Source: Candidatus Kapaibacterium sp. (GTDB lineage Bacteria > Bacteroidota > Ignavibacteria > Kapaibacteriales > NICIL-2). Taken from it: DNA of 64,000 nucleotides. The notes below the pieces were generated by a model. The model saw only the letters and a program-made list of their open reading frames with translations, was not told where the DNA came from and did not search any database. Each line of letters opens with the position of its first letter. The first letter of the stretch is position 1. Where the stretch lies: the NCBI GenBank assembly GCA_025055755.1, contig JANWWF010000001.1, forward strand, positions 152,915 to 216,914, read 5' to 3'. Positions 34,592 to 44,181 of the stretch are shown piece after piece. The translations under genes and the position numbers were made by a program.

Positions 34592-37297
34592 CTATTGAGT
34601 AAGGTATCGTAAACTTTGCTCGACCTTGGCGAGTGCTTCGACAAATGCGGCTTCTTTTGCTCGCTCGTTTTCGACGATTTCTGGCTTTGCACGTTGGAGG
34701 AATTGTTCGTTTGCAAGACGTGATCGAGTTTGTGCAAGGAGACGTTGCAGGCGCTCATACTCTGCTTGTAGTCGCTCACGCTCACGATCGATGATGTGTT
34801 CTCCGACCACCAGAAATAGCTCAGTATCTCGAACAAAGGCAGTAAGTGCTCCCGCTGGTTTGCCCGATGGCGTGTATGGTGTTGGCACGTCAATACGCGC
34901 AAGCTCTGCCACAAGGGCAGCATGGCATTCGAGCAATTCCAGTGCATGATTCTCTGCACGGTAATATGACACGGGACGCTCCGATGGCTTCAGTCCCGCT
35001 GTAGCCTTGAGCATGCGATACTGCTCGATGATCTGCTTGAGGATTTCCATCTGCTGTTCGAGCGTGGGTTGCTCCCAGGAAGGATTGTACGACGGCAATA
35101 AGGACGTGCAAAGAGACTCCGTACGATCACGCAAGCCAAGCCGGTGCCAAATTTCCTCGGTGATAAATGGCATCAGGGGATGCAGCAGACCAAGTGCATC
35201 TTCGAATATGCTCAGTGCAAAGCGAACACGTCGTTGTCGTAGCTCGGTGTACTCTGTCCGTTGAAGCTCGATTTTGAGCAATTCGATGTACCAATCGCAG
35301 TAGTCATGCCAGAAAAAGTCGTACAGCGTGCGGACATACTCATTAATGCGGTATCGGCTCAAATGCTCCTCAACCAGGCGAATTGTCGCATGCAGCCGGG
35401 AGCGAATCCACCGGTCACTTAAGGATAGCTCCTCTTCGGCGAGCGTGGGAGATCGTTCAGCGCCTACCTGGGCTTCGTCTGCTTTGAGTGCTAAGAAACG
35501 TGCCGCATTCCACAGTTTATTGGCAAAATTTCTCCCCAGCTCCATCTGTGGTGCATCCTGGGTCACCGGATCGACAGTGATGCGCACATCCTGCCCAACT
35601 GGAGCAAGGTAAAGAACCGTGTACCGCACTGCATCTGCCCCGTATTTGCCAATAAGCTGAAGAGGATCAGGGGAATTCCCCAGTGACTTCGACATCTTGC
35701 GTCCTTTGTCATCGCGGATGATGCTGGTGAAATACACATCCCGGAAAGGAATAACACCCCGAAAGTAGAGCGACGCCATGATCATCCGCGCAACCCAGAA
35801 GAAAATGATGTCTGGTCCTGTGACCAGCAAATCCGTTGGCAGGTAAGTGCGAAGCACAGGGGTATCCTCTGTTTTTCCATCATGGAGCCATCCCATTGTC
35901 GTAAGCATCCACAGCCAAGAGGAAAACCACGTGTCAAGAGAATCTTCATCCTGCCAGAGGGGAACGTCGGGACCAAGCTCGAGCCGAGCGCGCGCTTCTT
36001 CTTCGCTCCGTGCAGCAGTGAAGCGGCCGTCCGGCGCATAGTACACGGGAATGCGATGCCCCCACCAAAGCTGACGGGATATGCACCAATCTCGAATATT
36101 TCGCATCCAGTGTTCGTAGGTCTTCACCCAATGTTCGGGGAAAAAGCGTATCTGCCCTTGGAGAACTGCTTCGAGCGCTGGCTGGGCCAAAGGCTGCATA
36201 TGAACAAACCACTGATCGCTGTAATATGGTTCGATTGGCTCACCACTCCGCTCGGAGAACCCGACATTATGTTTGTAGGGCATTTCCGAGACGATAAGCT
36301 CTTGTGCACGTAAGTCTTCGACGATACGACGACGAGCCTCGAAGCGGTCCATTCCCGCATATCTCCCTGCGACCTCGTTGAGCTTTCCATCGGGATTGAT
36401 GGAAACGAGCACTGGCAAGTGATGCCGCATTCCAATTTCGAAGTCATTTGGGTCATGGGCAGGAGTAATCTTAAGGCAGCCTGTTCCAAAGGCTGGATCA
36501 ACGTAGCTATCAGCGATAACCGGCACGTAGCGATCGGTTAAGGGGACACGAACGCGCGTTCCCACCAAGTGCCGATACCGTTCATCGTCTGGATGAACGG
36601 CCACCGCAACATCTCCGAAAATTGTTTCTGGCCGTACCGTAGCAATCGGCAAGTAGTCAGTGGTTGAGCCCTCGCAGTAGTACTTGAGGGTGTAAAGCGT
36701 ATCTTCTACTTCTCGGTAGAGGACCTCTTCGTCCGAGAGTGCGGACTGAAGGGTGGGTGACCAATTGATGATCCGCTTGCCTCGATAAATTAATCCTGCA
36801 TCGAAAAGGCGAATGAAGACTTCGCGGACTGCATTCGATGCCCCTGGGTCCATTGTAAACAAGGTCCGATTCCAGTCACACGAGACACCAAGGGAGCGAA
36901 GCTGCTCAAGAATGATTCCACCGTATTGTTCCTTCCACTGCCAAACGCGACGGAGGAATTCTTCCCTCCCCAAATCCCACCGTGTTTTGCCCTCCGTGCG
37001 GTATAGCTCTGCTTCAACCTTGCTTTGCGTTGCAATCCCCGCATGGTCGAGACCGGGGAACCAACACGCAACCTTTCCTTTCTTTCGATGGTAGCGGATG
37101 TAAAGATCCTGGATAGTGTTATTGAGCACATGCCCCATTGTCAATACCCCTGTCACATTGGGAGGGGGCATCAAGATGCTGTAGCGAGGCTTATCTGTTT
37201 CGTCGGGACATGAAAACAGATTAAGTCGCAACCAATGCTCATACCATTGCCGCTCGATACGAGAAGGATCGTACTGACGGTCAAACTCGCGCTGCAT
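34592..37297 (-). CDS. valS: Valyl-tRNA synthetase
   Basis: A 901-aa class I aminoacyl-tRNA synthetase. The valine-specific opening REFDRQYDPSRIERQWYEHW is followed by PPPNVTGVLTMGHVLNN, the HIGH region, here reading TMGH. The CP1 editing domain (about residues 200-400), KGRKMSKSLGN, an anticodon-binding domain (HDYCDWYIELLKIEL) and a C-terminal coiled-coil arm are present. The frame reaches a GTG at 37345, but a TAnnTTTG promoter element at 37328-37335 lies inside that extension, so the ATG at 37297 is preferred. First gene of the run to the SET protein. Confidence 0.96.
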   Translation of the reverse strand: MQREFDRQYDPSRIERQWYEHWLRLNLFSCPDETDKPRYSILMPPPNVTGVLTMGHVLNNTIQDLYIRYHRKKGKVACWFPGLDHAGIATQSKVEAELYRTEGKTRWDLGREEFLRRVWQWKEQYGGIILEQLRSLGVSCDWNRTLFTMDPGASNAVREVFIRLFDAGLIYRGKRIINWSPTLQSALSDEEVLYREVEDTLYTLKYYCEGSTTDYLPIATVRPETIFGDVAVAVHPDDERYRHLVGTRVRVPLTDRYVPVIADSYVDPAFGTGCLKITPAHDPNDFEIGMRHHLPVLVSINPDGKLNEVAGRYAGMDRFEARRRIVEDLRAQELIVSEMPYKHNVGFSERSGEPIEPYYSDQWFVHMQPLAQPALEAVLQGQIRFFPEHWVKTYEHWMRNIRDWCISRQLWWGHRIPVYYAPDGRFTAARSEEEARARLELGPDVPLWQDEDSLDTWFSSWLWMLTTMGWLHDGKTEDTPVLRTYLPTDLLVTGPDIIFFWVARMIMASLYFRGVIPFRDVYFTSIIRDDKGRKMSKSLGNSPDPLQLIGKYGADAVRYTVLYLAPVGQDVRITVDPVTQDAPQMELGRNFANKLWNAARFLALKADEAQVGAERSPTLAEEELSLSDRWIRSRLHATIRLVEEHLSRYRINEYVRTLYDFFWHDYCDWYIELLKIELQRTEYTELRQRRVRFALSIFEDALGLLHPLMPFITEEIWHRLGLRDRTESLCTSLLPSYNPSWEQPTLEQQMEILKQIIEQYRMLKATAGLKPSERPVSYYRAENHALELLECHAALVAELARIDVPTPYTPSGKPAGALTAFVRDTELFLVVGEHIIDRERERLQAEYERLQRLLAQTRSRLANEQFLQRAKPEIVENERAKEAAFVEALAKVEQSLRYLTQ

Positions 37298-37327
37298 AGG
37301 GTAGATGTTTTTCTTCTCACCAGGCTG

Positions 37328-37335
37328 CAAAGATA
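37328..37335 (-). promoter_or_regulatory. -7 element (TAnnTTTG) for valS
   Basis: TATCTTTG on the minus strand lies between the PorU-like gene's stop (37359) and the valS ATG (37297). No good TTTG was found 19-21 bp upstream; a TTG occurs 12 bp upstream. This is support for the shorter valS start, not proof. Confidence 0.35.
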
Positions 37336-37358
37336 GCAGCACCACACCAACGCTTCCT

Positions 37359-40300
37359 TTATCGCACGATGGTCAGTAAGCCACTCCGCGCATCTTCGGG
37401 AGTGCTATCGGTAAGCCACACTCGCCAGTAGTACACCCCACTTTTCAAAGTACCCCCCTCAGTTTGGTCAAGAAGCGGTAGAGTAACGATGTTATCACCA
37501 AACCGAAGATCAAGCGTCTGTGAGCGTACTCGCCGTCCAAGAGCATCATACAATTCAAACACAGCGCTGCTCTGGTATGCAAAACCGCGATAAGTAATTC
37601 GAAGCTCTATCTGCTCACTTTCTCCTGCTGGGTTGGGTATGACAAATGCACTGTCCAATGACAATCCACCGTGAACAACCAAGACATACTGCGCTGTTGT
37701 CGTGTTTCCGAATGCATCACGGGCATTGACAAGCAGCACGTTTGTTCCCCGTTCAAGCTCAACTTCGGTCTCAACTGCAGCACGAATCAAAGGGGTAGCT
37801 CTCCAGCGTGGCTGCAAAGCTGCTGAATCGGTGGAATAGAACACGTACCGTACGCTTCCTGCTGGCAGTCGTACTCCATTGAGCCGAAGAGTGATTGTAT
37901 TCCTGTCGGAAATTGGCACAGCAGCAGAGTCAATTAATCCACATTCGATTGTCACCCTCTGTGGAACGGAGGAGGTGTCCCCAAGTTCTCTGCCATTGGC
38001 ATATGCGCGAATGGTTGGTGGCTGAGTATCCTCGCGAACGAAAAAAGGAGCAATTACGGTGTTATTGAAACCATACAAGTCTCCTTGTCCAGGCAAGGAC
38101 AATTGAAGAAGCGAACGCTGAGGTAAAGAAAGTGTGGGAACAAGCAGTGCAATGGTGGTATCCCCAAGAACCATAGTGGCTGTATCCGGCAGCGTTGGCA
38201 CGGCAACTGATGTGCCATCCTCAGAGCGCAACTGCCATACAACCTGTGTTGAGGACATACCACTGCGCTGAACGAGGTTGACTACACGACCTTTGATGAA
38301 TACAGTGTCACCTCGTAAGGGTTTGTCAGGGAGAACATCTAAAACAGCAGCGAATTCTGGCTTTGGTGTATACTGAATGGCAGCGCGCCTGAGCATGTAA
38401 GGATTGAAGTCACCGCTATCACGCGAGAATGAGCATACCAGGCGCAGGTATGGATACTCGGCTGCCAAGATTGAGTCAAGCAGTAAGGTTGTCTCTTCTC
38501 GACTAAGCAAAAGCGTGGTGGTGGTCTCTGGGGTCTGGCCTCCATAGACGCTGACCCGCACTCGAGGCACACCATCCTGGAAATCAAGGTGCATCGCATG
38601 CCATCGTGCAGCGGGACCAGCAACAGGGAGGGTAAGTTCGGCATCTCTTAAATAGAGGGGCAATCCAAACTTTGCCCATAGGGTATCCCCTAAGGCTGGT
38701 GGAGTCTCACTCCCGATGTGTTCGACAACAAAGGGGCGTCGATTCGACCGCATGCCGACAAAAAGATAGGAACGCGTTCCGGTCAATAGATGCACCTTCG
38801 TTGCACCAAAGCCAGAAAGGACTCGAGCAAACTCTTGAGCATATTGGGCGTATTGCAAACCCCAAGCAGCCCCACATGAGACTAAAAGGACATAATCTTC
38901 CTGTTCAACCGTATCCCGCAAATAGCCAATCAATTCTCGGATACTCCCCCAACTGCGAGCCACGGGTGTTGTTGTCCACGTAGCATACCATCGCACAGTT
39001 TTGAGCGATCCATCTCGAGAGGATACCACAGCAAGATGCACACCTACTTCATCATTGCGCTCTGACGCGACATTGACGCCGCCAAGACGCAGACGATAAC
39101 CCGGCTGTATTGCCACGCGAACAGTATCACTATCGAGGTATTGGTAACCACCCGCGGACATGAGTTCGACAGCTATCTGGCTGCGGAATATAAGCCCCCC
39201 CGTTGTATCGAGGCTCAAACCATATGTAGTGGACCGGCTCCAACCCGCTGCTTTTCCCTGCCATAGAGTAACAGTTTGGGGCATAACGGTGTCCTGTACA
39301 ACAACAGGTACCACAAGCCATGGTGTCCATCGCTGATTTGCTGTATTGTAGCCCCGAATAAAAGCAGTATACTCCATGCCTTTTTGCAACGTTTGAGGAA
39401 TCCGCCATTCACAATGAGTCCGATATTCAACAACAGGGCTATTGTCAGTAGCCATCACTGTATCTCCTGCTGCAGAAACAAGAAAGGCTTGATATGTAAA
39501 TGGCGATTGTACCGAAAATGGATTGAGAAAGCGTATGATGCTATTCCCAGCGGCAATGTCCCATCCGTGCAGTGGCTCTACTGGGTAGAGCTGCTCAGCG
39601 TAAACATACAACGGTTTTTCAAGCACTGGAAATCGTCGGCCCATTCGACCCAAAGGATCAATTTCGAAGTGAAGGATATGCTCTCCCGGCATGTCGCGAA
39701 TTGGGAATGATAAAGAAAACCCCTCTGGCAAGCAAAGCTCATGAAGCAATACGACGTTTGTATCCCGACGATCAAGATAGGACCGCACAACACGAACTTC
39801 AATAGCAGTGTCCTCATACACTCCTGCATTGAAAACAACACCCTCGATACGTATGCTGTCAAGGTCTGCGGTTATAATTGGTGCTGCTGGTATCGGGCGA
39901 AAGAGAATGGAAGCGTCATCCAGCACCGGATGAGCAACAGTGTCGATTGGTATCCGCGTGAGAGGATCCCCCAACAGACTTGTCTGCATTATCGTGTTGA
40001 TTGCCACTTGGGAGCCATCACTGAGGTACTGTTTAGCTGCATTGAGCACTTCACCTACTCTGCGCAGAGGCGTCCGCGCTACCACGGCAAACAGTCCGGC
40101 ATTGAGGATATCATCGTAGGAACGAATCCCAAATCCCGTCGTTGCAATGACCGCAACGGCGCCACTATTAGGGCGGATAAGGAACTCCTCCCCTAATGCT
40201 TGGAGAGAAGGCTCTGCAAATGCACCAATCTGGCAAGAGAAGCTTGCAAGGACAGGATAGCGTCCCTTATTGCTTAATCGTTCGGGCTCCCAGCCGGCGA

Positions 40301-42581
40301 CCTCAAGCGTTCGAGGAGCACCATGACCGATGTAGTTAACCCACCCAACGCCATTGTTGATTGCCCCAGTAATCGCCGCAGGAATAGGTTGATTGCCGGG
40401 AGTCCCGGCATATAAGGAGATCACCGTCGTATCCGCACAAAGCGCGCGCTGGTTAGTTTCCGCAACAAGCGGCACAAGTGAATAAATGACGGACTCATAA
40501 AAATCCCGCTGCTCGTTTGCGTCTGCCCCACCTGTGATGAAAAGAAAATGCTTTTGCCACTGTTGCATTGGCATGGTATCATGCTCGATAATTTTATTCA
40601 CAACTGCATGCGCCTGTTCAAGCGTCTGTACAGGCAAACGTCCGACAGAAAAATGGGGTATTAGGTTGTCTTCCTCGAATAAGGCATACCACGTGTCACT
40701 GACTGGCTTCCCGTATGAAGGGATGAAATCCTCATTACTGGCGTTTGCAGTAACTCGGCGCGGATCCCAGCTGGCATCCCCCATCAAAACGACTGCTCGA
40801 ATTTTTGGATTTTGCCAGTGAGTAAGCGCATAACGGAAGAATGCTTTAAGTGCATGCGGTGATTTTTCCCCTCTCCCAAAGGCATCGAAGATTTCCTGTA
40901 CATCCACAACACGAGCTCGAACCGAATCTCGCAGAGAGCGATAGCGTGCAAGTCGTTCTGCAGCAGGACGGAACCTCGAGTGCGTGACGACGACATACTC
41001 TGCACTGTTGGTATCAGCAAAAAGCTGTGCCCCCGTGCACGGAGCAACACGAGCGCGCTCGATGGACTGCATTCCTACTGCAATAATGCTATGGTGTCCA
41101 TCTCTGAGAGGAAATGACACAGCATAGGTATTCCCCTGTGCAGTTGGAACCCACTGCGCAAGTACAGCGCGGCCATTACCCACTTGCTCTTTCAGAGAAG
41201 CTGGATTTCCCCGGATGCCAACAGCAATGTATGAATCTCCATTTGCTACAGTAGCAATCCGAGTGCTGCCCTCAGAGGTAAGTCGAGTGCGGAGTTGACC
41301 GTCAACGTATCTTCCATCAGTTATGGTTACGGCATAGGGAGTCTCCATGGGTAATGCCCCAATGAAAGCAGCAACTGCGCTCGGACTGTTGTCAGCGTAA
41401 TACTGCAATTGTTTTTGCTCATCGAGCCAGGCCACAACAAGAGGATATCGTCCAAGTATGATAGCGGTATCTCCCAAACAAATACTGATGCGCTGAGGCA
41501 GTGCCCGAACTGCAATGCGGTACATAATCCCCCGTTCTCCATTTCGGCGAGACCAGCGAAGCGCCGACGAATCAAGCATGATAACAGTCGGCGAGGAGAA
41601 ATTGTACACGATCAAACGCTCCACCTGCTCAGTAGTACAGGTTCCTGAAAGGTAATCTGAATCCGCAACGGCTAACTCTCGCCCCGTGGTTGTAATGTAG
41701 TCTATAGCCTGCGCAGCGGTAGTATTTGCAAGGTTGCGAAAGGTAAGGGAATCAACCAAGCATCCATCTCGAGAGGGATAAAGAGTAAATCTCAAGATTG
41801 TATCCCGTGGTCCATCATACAGTGCCGTGTCACGGATAGTCCCTCCATACCAAAGGTGCAATCTATTATCAGGGTGAGTGTATACATCGTCGCTGATAGA
41901 GGAAAGGACAAGCGTTATTTCTACACTATCTCTTCCGTTAGGATCAGGAGTCAAACGCAAGAGTGTACTAAAGGGACGCAGAGGATAGGTCACCATCCAC
42001 ACCCAACGCTCCCCTGGTACTGTTTCTGTCACAAAGGTAGAATTGATTTGTGTATATCGGTTATTATCGAGCCATCCTTGCACATACTCGTGTTCTTGTT
42101 CAATATGACGTTGAATAACCAGATGTTGCCTAAGGGGAAGAACACCGACTGGCAGGCTATCAAGAAGGTAGCGCTTCGGTTCAATTAAATCGTCATACCA
42201 CACCTCGAATGCAGCTAATGAAGAATAGGCGTTAAAGTACGTAGTGTCGCCCTCGGGATGGGTACTTGCAAAAAACAGGGTATCAACCTCGTTGAGTATG
42301 CCGTCAGAGTCCACAAAAGCAATAGGAATTGTTTTCCCCCTCCGCCTCAAATGTAAACCATGGCTCGATTTCCCCTCTAAAAATGGAATTATCTCTAATA
42401 AATCTCGCAGGGGAAGATATGCAATGCCATCGTGCTGGGTAAACACGTATGCCAGAGGTATAGTTGCAGTTTCTTGAGTCTGGGTAAGTTGATCATCCGT
42501 TGCATTAACGACGGATGAGCAGAGTATGTAAAAGCAACCTATCTTAATTCCCAATTGGAGCAATTGGTGTTGCTTTAGCAT
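37359..42581 (-). CDS. porU: C25 gingipain-like peptidase, probable T9SS sortase PorU
   Basis: A 1740-aa exported protein with an N-terminal signal (IGCFYILCSSVVNA). The central caspase-like C25 domain has the catalytic His753 in NYIGHGAP and Cys783 in VLASFSCQIGAF, the dyad of gingipains and PorU. Beta-rich Ig-like regions follow. The C-terminus carries a T9SS-type sorting domain (FVIPNPAGESEQIEL, ELYDALGRRVRSQ, GVYYWRVWL). PorU cleaves the C-terminal signals of T9SS cargo at the cell surface and attaches them to lipopolysaccharide. Typical PorU proteins are about 1100-1300 aa, so this one is unusually long. A secreted C25 protease that is cargo rather than sortase is the alternative. PorV is not in the window. 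Confidence 0.75.
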   Translation of the reverse strand: MLKQHQLLQLGIKIGCFYILCSSVVNATDDQLTQTQETATIPLAYVFTQHDGIAYLPLRDLLEIIPFLEGKSSHGLHLRRRGKTIPIAFVDSDGILNEVDTLFFASTHPEGDTTYFNAYSSLAAFEVWYDDLIEPKRYLLDSLPVGVLPLRQHLVIQRHIEQEHEYVQGWLDNNRYTQINSTFVTETVPGERWVWMVTYPLRPFSTLLRLTPDPNGRDSVEITLVLSSISDDVYTHPDNRLHLWYGGTIRDTALYDGPRDTILRFTLYPSRDGCLVDSLTFRNLANTTAAQAIDYITTTGRELAVADSDYLSGTCTTEQVERLIVYNFSSPTVIMLDSSALRWSRRNGERGIMYRIAVRALPQRISICLGDTAIILGRYPLVVAWLDEQKQLQYYADNSPSAVAAFIGALPMETPYAVTITDGRYVDGQLRTRLTSEGSTRIATVANGDSYIAVGIRGNPASLKEQVGNGRAVLAQWVPTAQGNTYAVSFPLRDGHHSIIAVGMQSIERARVAPCTGAQLFADTNSAEYVVVTHSRFRPAAERLARYRSLRDSVRARVVDVQEIFDAFGRGEKSPHALKAFFRYALTHWQNPKIRAVVLMGDASWDPRRVTANASNEDFIPSYGKPVSDTWYALFEEDNLIPHFSVGRLPVQTLEQAHAVVNKIIEHDTMPMQQWQKHFLFITGGADANEQRDFYESVIYSLVPLVAETNQRALCADTTVISLYAGTPGNQPIPAAITGAINNGVGWVNYIGHGAPRTLEVAGWEPERLSNKGRYPVLASFSCQIGAFAEPSLQALGEEFLIRPNSGAVAVIATTGFGIRSYDDILNAGLFAVVARTPLRRVGEVLNAAKQYLSDGSQVAINTIMQTSLLGDPLTRIPIDTVAHPVLDDASILFRPIPAAPIITADLDSIRIEGVVFNAGVYEDTAIEVRVVRSYLDRRDTNVVLLHELCLPEGFSLSFPIRDMPGEHILHFEIDPLGRMGRRFPVLEKPLYVYAEQLYPVEPLHGWDIAAGNSIIRFLNPFSVQSPFTYQAFLVSAAGDTVMATDNSPVVEYRTHCEWRIPQTLQKGMEYTAFIRGYNTANQRWTPWLVVPVVVQDTVMPQTVTLWQGKAAGWSRSTTYGLSLDTTGGLIFRSQIAVELMSAGGYQYLDSDTVRVAIQPGYRLRLGGVNVASERNDEVGVHLAVVSSRDGSLKTVRWYATWTTTPVARSWGSIRELIGYLRDTVEQEDYVLLVSCGAAWGLQYAQYAQEFARVLSGFGATKVHLLTGTRSYLFVGMRSNRRPFVVEHIGSETPPALGDTLWAKFGLPLYLRDAELTLPVAGPAARWHAMHLDFQDGVPRVRVSVYGGQTPETTTTLLLSREETTLLLDSILAAEYPYLRLVCSFSRDSGDFNPYMLRRAAIQYTPKPEFAAVLDVLPDKPLRGDTVFIKGRVVNLVQRSGMSSTQVVWQLRSEDGTSVAVPTLPDTATMVLGDTTIALLVPTLSLPQRSLLQLSLPGQGDLYGFNNTVIAPFFVREDTQPPTIRAYANGRELGDTSSVPQRVTIECGLIDSAAVPISDRNTITLRLNGVRLPAGSVRYVFYSTDSAALQPRWRATPLIRAAVETEVELERGTNVLLVNARDAFGNTTTAQYVLVVHGGLSLDSAFVIPNPAGESEQIELRITYRGFAYQSSAVFELYDALGRRVRSQTLDLRFGDNIVTLPLLDQTEGGTLKSGVYYWRVWLTDSTPEDARSGLLTIVR

Positions 42582-42600
42582 AGGCGGAGTTCATGGTGTC

Positions 42601-42608
42601 CAAACTTA
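42601..42608 (-). promoter_or_regulatory. Possible -7 element for the PorU-like gene
   Basis: TAAGTTTG (within TATAAGTTTG) on the minus strand fits TAnnTTTG and lies 20 bp before the ATG at 42581, after the terminator of the upstream gene. The nearest TTTG is only 12 bp upstream, so the -33 part is not convincing. Confidence 0.3.
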
Positions 42609-42646
42609 TAAGCATCACGACAAACGGCTGTTTGGATTGTATTGCT

Positions 42647-42684
42647 GAAAAAAACAAAGCGCTGGGGACCCTACCCCAGCGCTT
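42647..42684 (-). terminator. Rho-independent terminator of the orphan membrane-protein gene
   Basis: On the minus strand a perfect 11-bp stem AAGCGCTGGGG/CCCCAGCGCTT (arms 42674-42684 and 42657-42667) with a 6-nt loop is followed by TGTTTTTTTC. It lies 23 bp beyond the stop at 42707 and separates that gene from the PorU-like gene. Confidence 0.95.
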
Positions 42685-42706
42685 GAGCAGTGTTGGATGC
42701 AACAGA

Positions 42707-44035
42707 TTAGCGATTCAGCTGTTCTTTGAAACCGATTTTGAGGTTTTCTACAATAGCTTTACTGATCTTTTCCCGCATTGCTTCATCGTTCGACAGATGT
42801 TGACTAATAGCCTCCTCCACGCGTCGCTTGATCATTTCGGAGGATTCGCCGATGAGTTTATCAACAAAGAGCCGTATGTCACGTTGTTGCTCTTGCAAAA
42901 TGTCTAATTGGCTGCGACTTGCATCCTCCATTTTTTTCAGCATTTTGTCCATTCGCTCTTCTTCCTCTGTGTAAAGGAGCGTAAAAGCAAGAAGAACTAA
43001 CATTGAGAACTCAAGAAAGATAGCCCCTAAAATCAACGAGGGTCGCGTAGGTGGTATGAACTTAAGACCACGAATACCAACCGCCACAATCAACAATGCT
43101 GCCCCTCCGTAGGCAAGACCGGTAACGTTGTTTGAATACTGTTCAGTAAAGTGGTGTGCCATGTAAAGACGCAGAGCAGCGCCAATGCGGAAACGGTTAC
43201 GCTGCCAGTTGAGCGCATCCTTGAGATCTTCAATACTCTTCTCAACAAACTCGCTGAAGTGCTCACGGATGCGGATATATAGCAGGTTGTTCCGGAAAGC
43301 CACGGGATCAGTGTTTCTATCAAATACTTCGTCAAAAGAGACGGCATGGCGTTGTGATCCACCAACTTCTTCTTCGGGTATCGTCCGATTCCAAACTATT
43401 CGGAAAGCCTCTACTATTCGGCGTCTGTCGGACTCTGCTAATGCTGCCAGCCGATCATCTGGCATGACCAAAAGCTCAATGATATCTTCGGAAAACCCTG
43501 TTTGCAGCCGCACTTTCGCTTTATTATTGTGAATCTCCCTCTCTACCTTAAGAGACATTATCCCAATGCTCGGTGGCAACACCAATGTTACCAACACGGC
43601 AATTACAAAGCCTATGTCCACAGAAAATATGATGAACCCTACATTCGGGTCGAGGTAAATTGGATCGTCTCCCAATTTTGGCGCCTTAACTACCCACTCG
43701 TCTGGAGCTTTGGTATAGCCGTGAACTTTCTCCTGTCGCGCTTTGTTTGTAAAGTCGAAAATGTAATCAGGCTTTATGAATTCACGTTTGACTTCTTCCC
43801 CAATGTGCTTTTGCCCTTCTGCGGTTGGAACAGCCTTGACCCCGTTGAAATCAGCCAACTGCTCGCGTTCAGGTTTAAACTGGAAAATAACGAAGCCTTC
43901 GACCAGACGCACTAAAAGAAGTTTGTGAAAAATCGCTGCCGTTGCAAAAAAAATAGCAAAAAAGACAACGTAGTGTACAACACTTGCTTTATATAGCGTA
44001 TGTTCGGGCGCCTGAGGATTTGTCCGTGCATTCAT
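42707..44035 (-). CDS. Orphan integral membrane protein with C-terminal coiled coil
   Basis: A 442-aa protein of no family I recognise. Predicted membrane segments are about residues 19-41 (VVHYVVFFAIFFATAAIF), 131-158 (GFIIFSVDIGFVIAVLVTLV), 305-325 and 335-355 (LGAIFLEFSMLVLLAFTLL). Between helices 2 and 3 is a roughly 140-residue charged domain (SEDIIELLVMPDDRLAALAE...). After helix 4 come about 85 charged residues with heptad character (EERMDKMLKKMEDASRSQLD...), a likely coiled coil. The gene is monocistronic, with its own near-consensus promoter and a strong terminator, which suggests independent and possibly high expression. Confidence 0.7.
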   Translation of the reverse strand: MNARTNPQAPEHTLYKASVVHYVVFFAIFFATAAIFHKLLLVRLVEGFVIFQFKPEREQLADFNGVKAVPTAEGQKHIGEEVKREFIKPDYIFDFTNKARQEKVHGYTKAPDEWVVKAPKLGDDPIYLDPNVGFIIFSVDIGFVIAVLVTLVLPPSIGIMSLKVEREIHNNKAKVRLQTGFSEDIIELLVMPDDRLAALAESDRRRIVEAFRIVWNRTIPEEEVGGSQRHAVSFDEVFDRNTDPVAFRNNLLYIRIREHFSEFVEKSIEDLKDALNWQRNRFRIGAALRLYMAHHFTEQYSNNVTGLAYGGAALLIVAVGIRGLKFIPPTRPSLILGAIFLEFSMLVLLAFTLLYTEEEERMDKMLKKMEDASRSQLDILQEQQRDIRLFVDKLIGESSEMIKRRVEEAISQHLSNDEAMREKISKAIVENLKIGFKEQLNR

Positions 44036-44109
44036 AGACAGCTATTCCTTCGACAATTGTACAATGAACCGGCACACTGCTGAACTCTTAGTGCCTCCAA
44101 TAGGTGCGG

Positions 44110-44140
44110 CAAAAATAGTAACTACTTTTTTATTCGCAAA
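44110..44140 (-). promoter_or_regulatory. Bacteroidota-type promoter for the orphan membrane-protein gene
   Basis: On the minus strand TTTG (plus-strand 44137-44140), a 19-bp spacer and TATTTTTG (44110-44117) exactly fit TTTG-N19-TAnnTTTG. It lies 75 bp upstream of the ATG at 44035. The divergent lat promoter begins only 5 bp away. Confidence 0.7.
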
Positions 44141-44145
44141 CACTT

Positions 44146-44177
44146 TTTGTAAGCTATGGATAGCGCACTTATTTTTG
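44146..44177 (+). promoter_or_regulatory. Bacteroidota-type promoter for lat
   Basis: TTTG (44146-44149), a 20-bp spacer and TATTTTTG (44170-44177) fit the Bacteroidota primary-sigma consensus on the plus strand. Transcription would start near 44182, leaving a leader of about 230 nt before the lat ATG at 44414. Confidence 0.65.
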
Positions 44178-44181
44178 CGTT

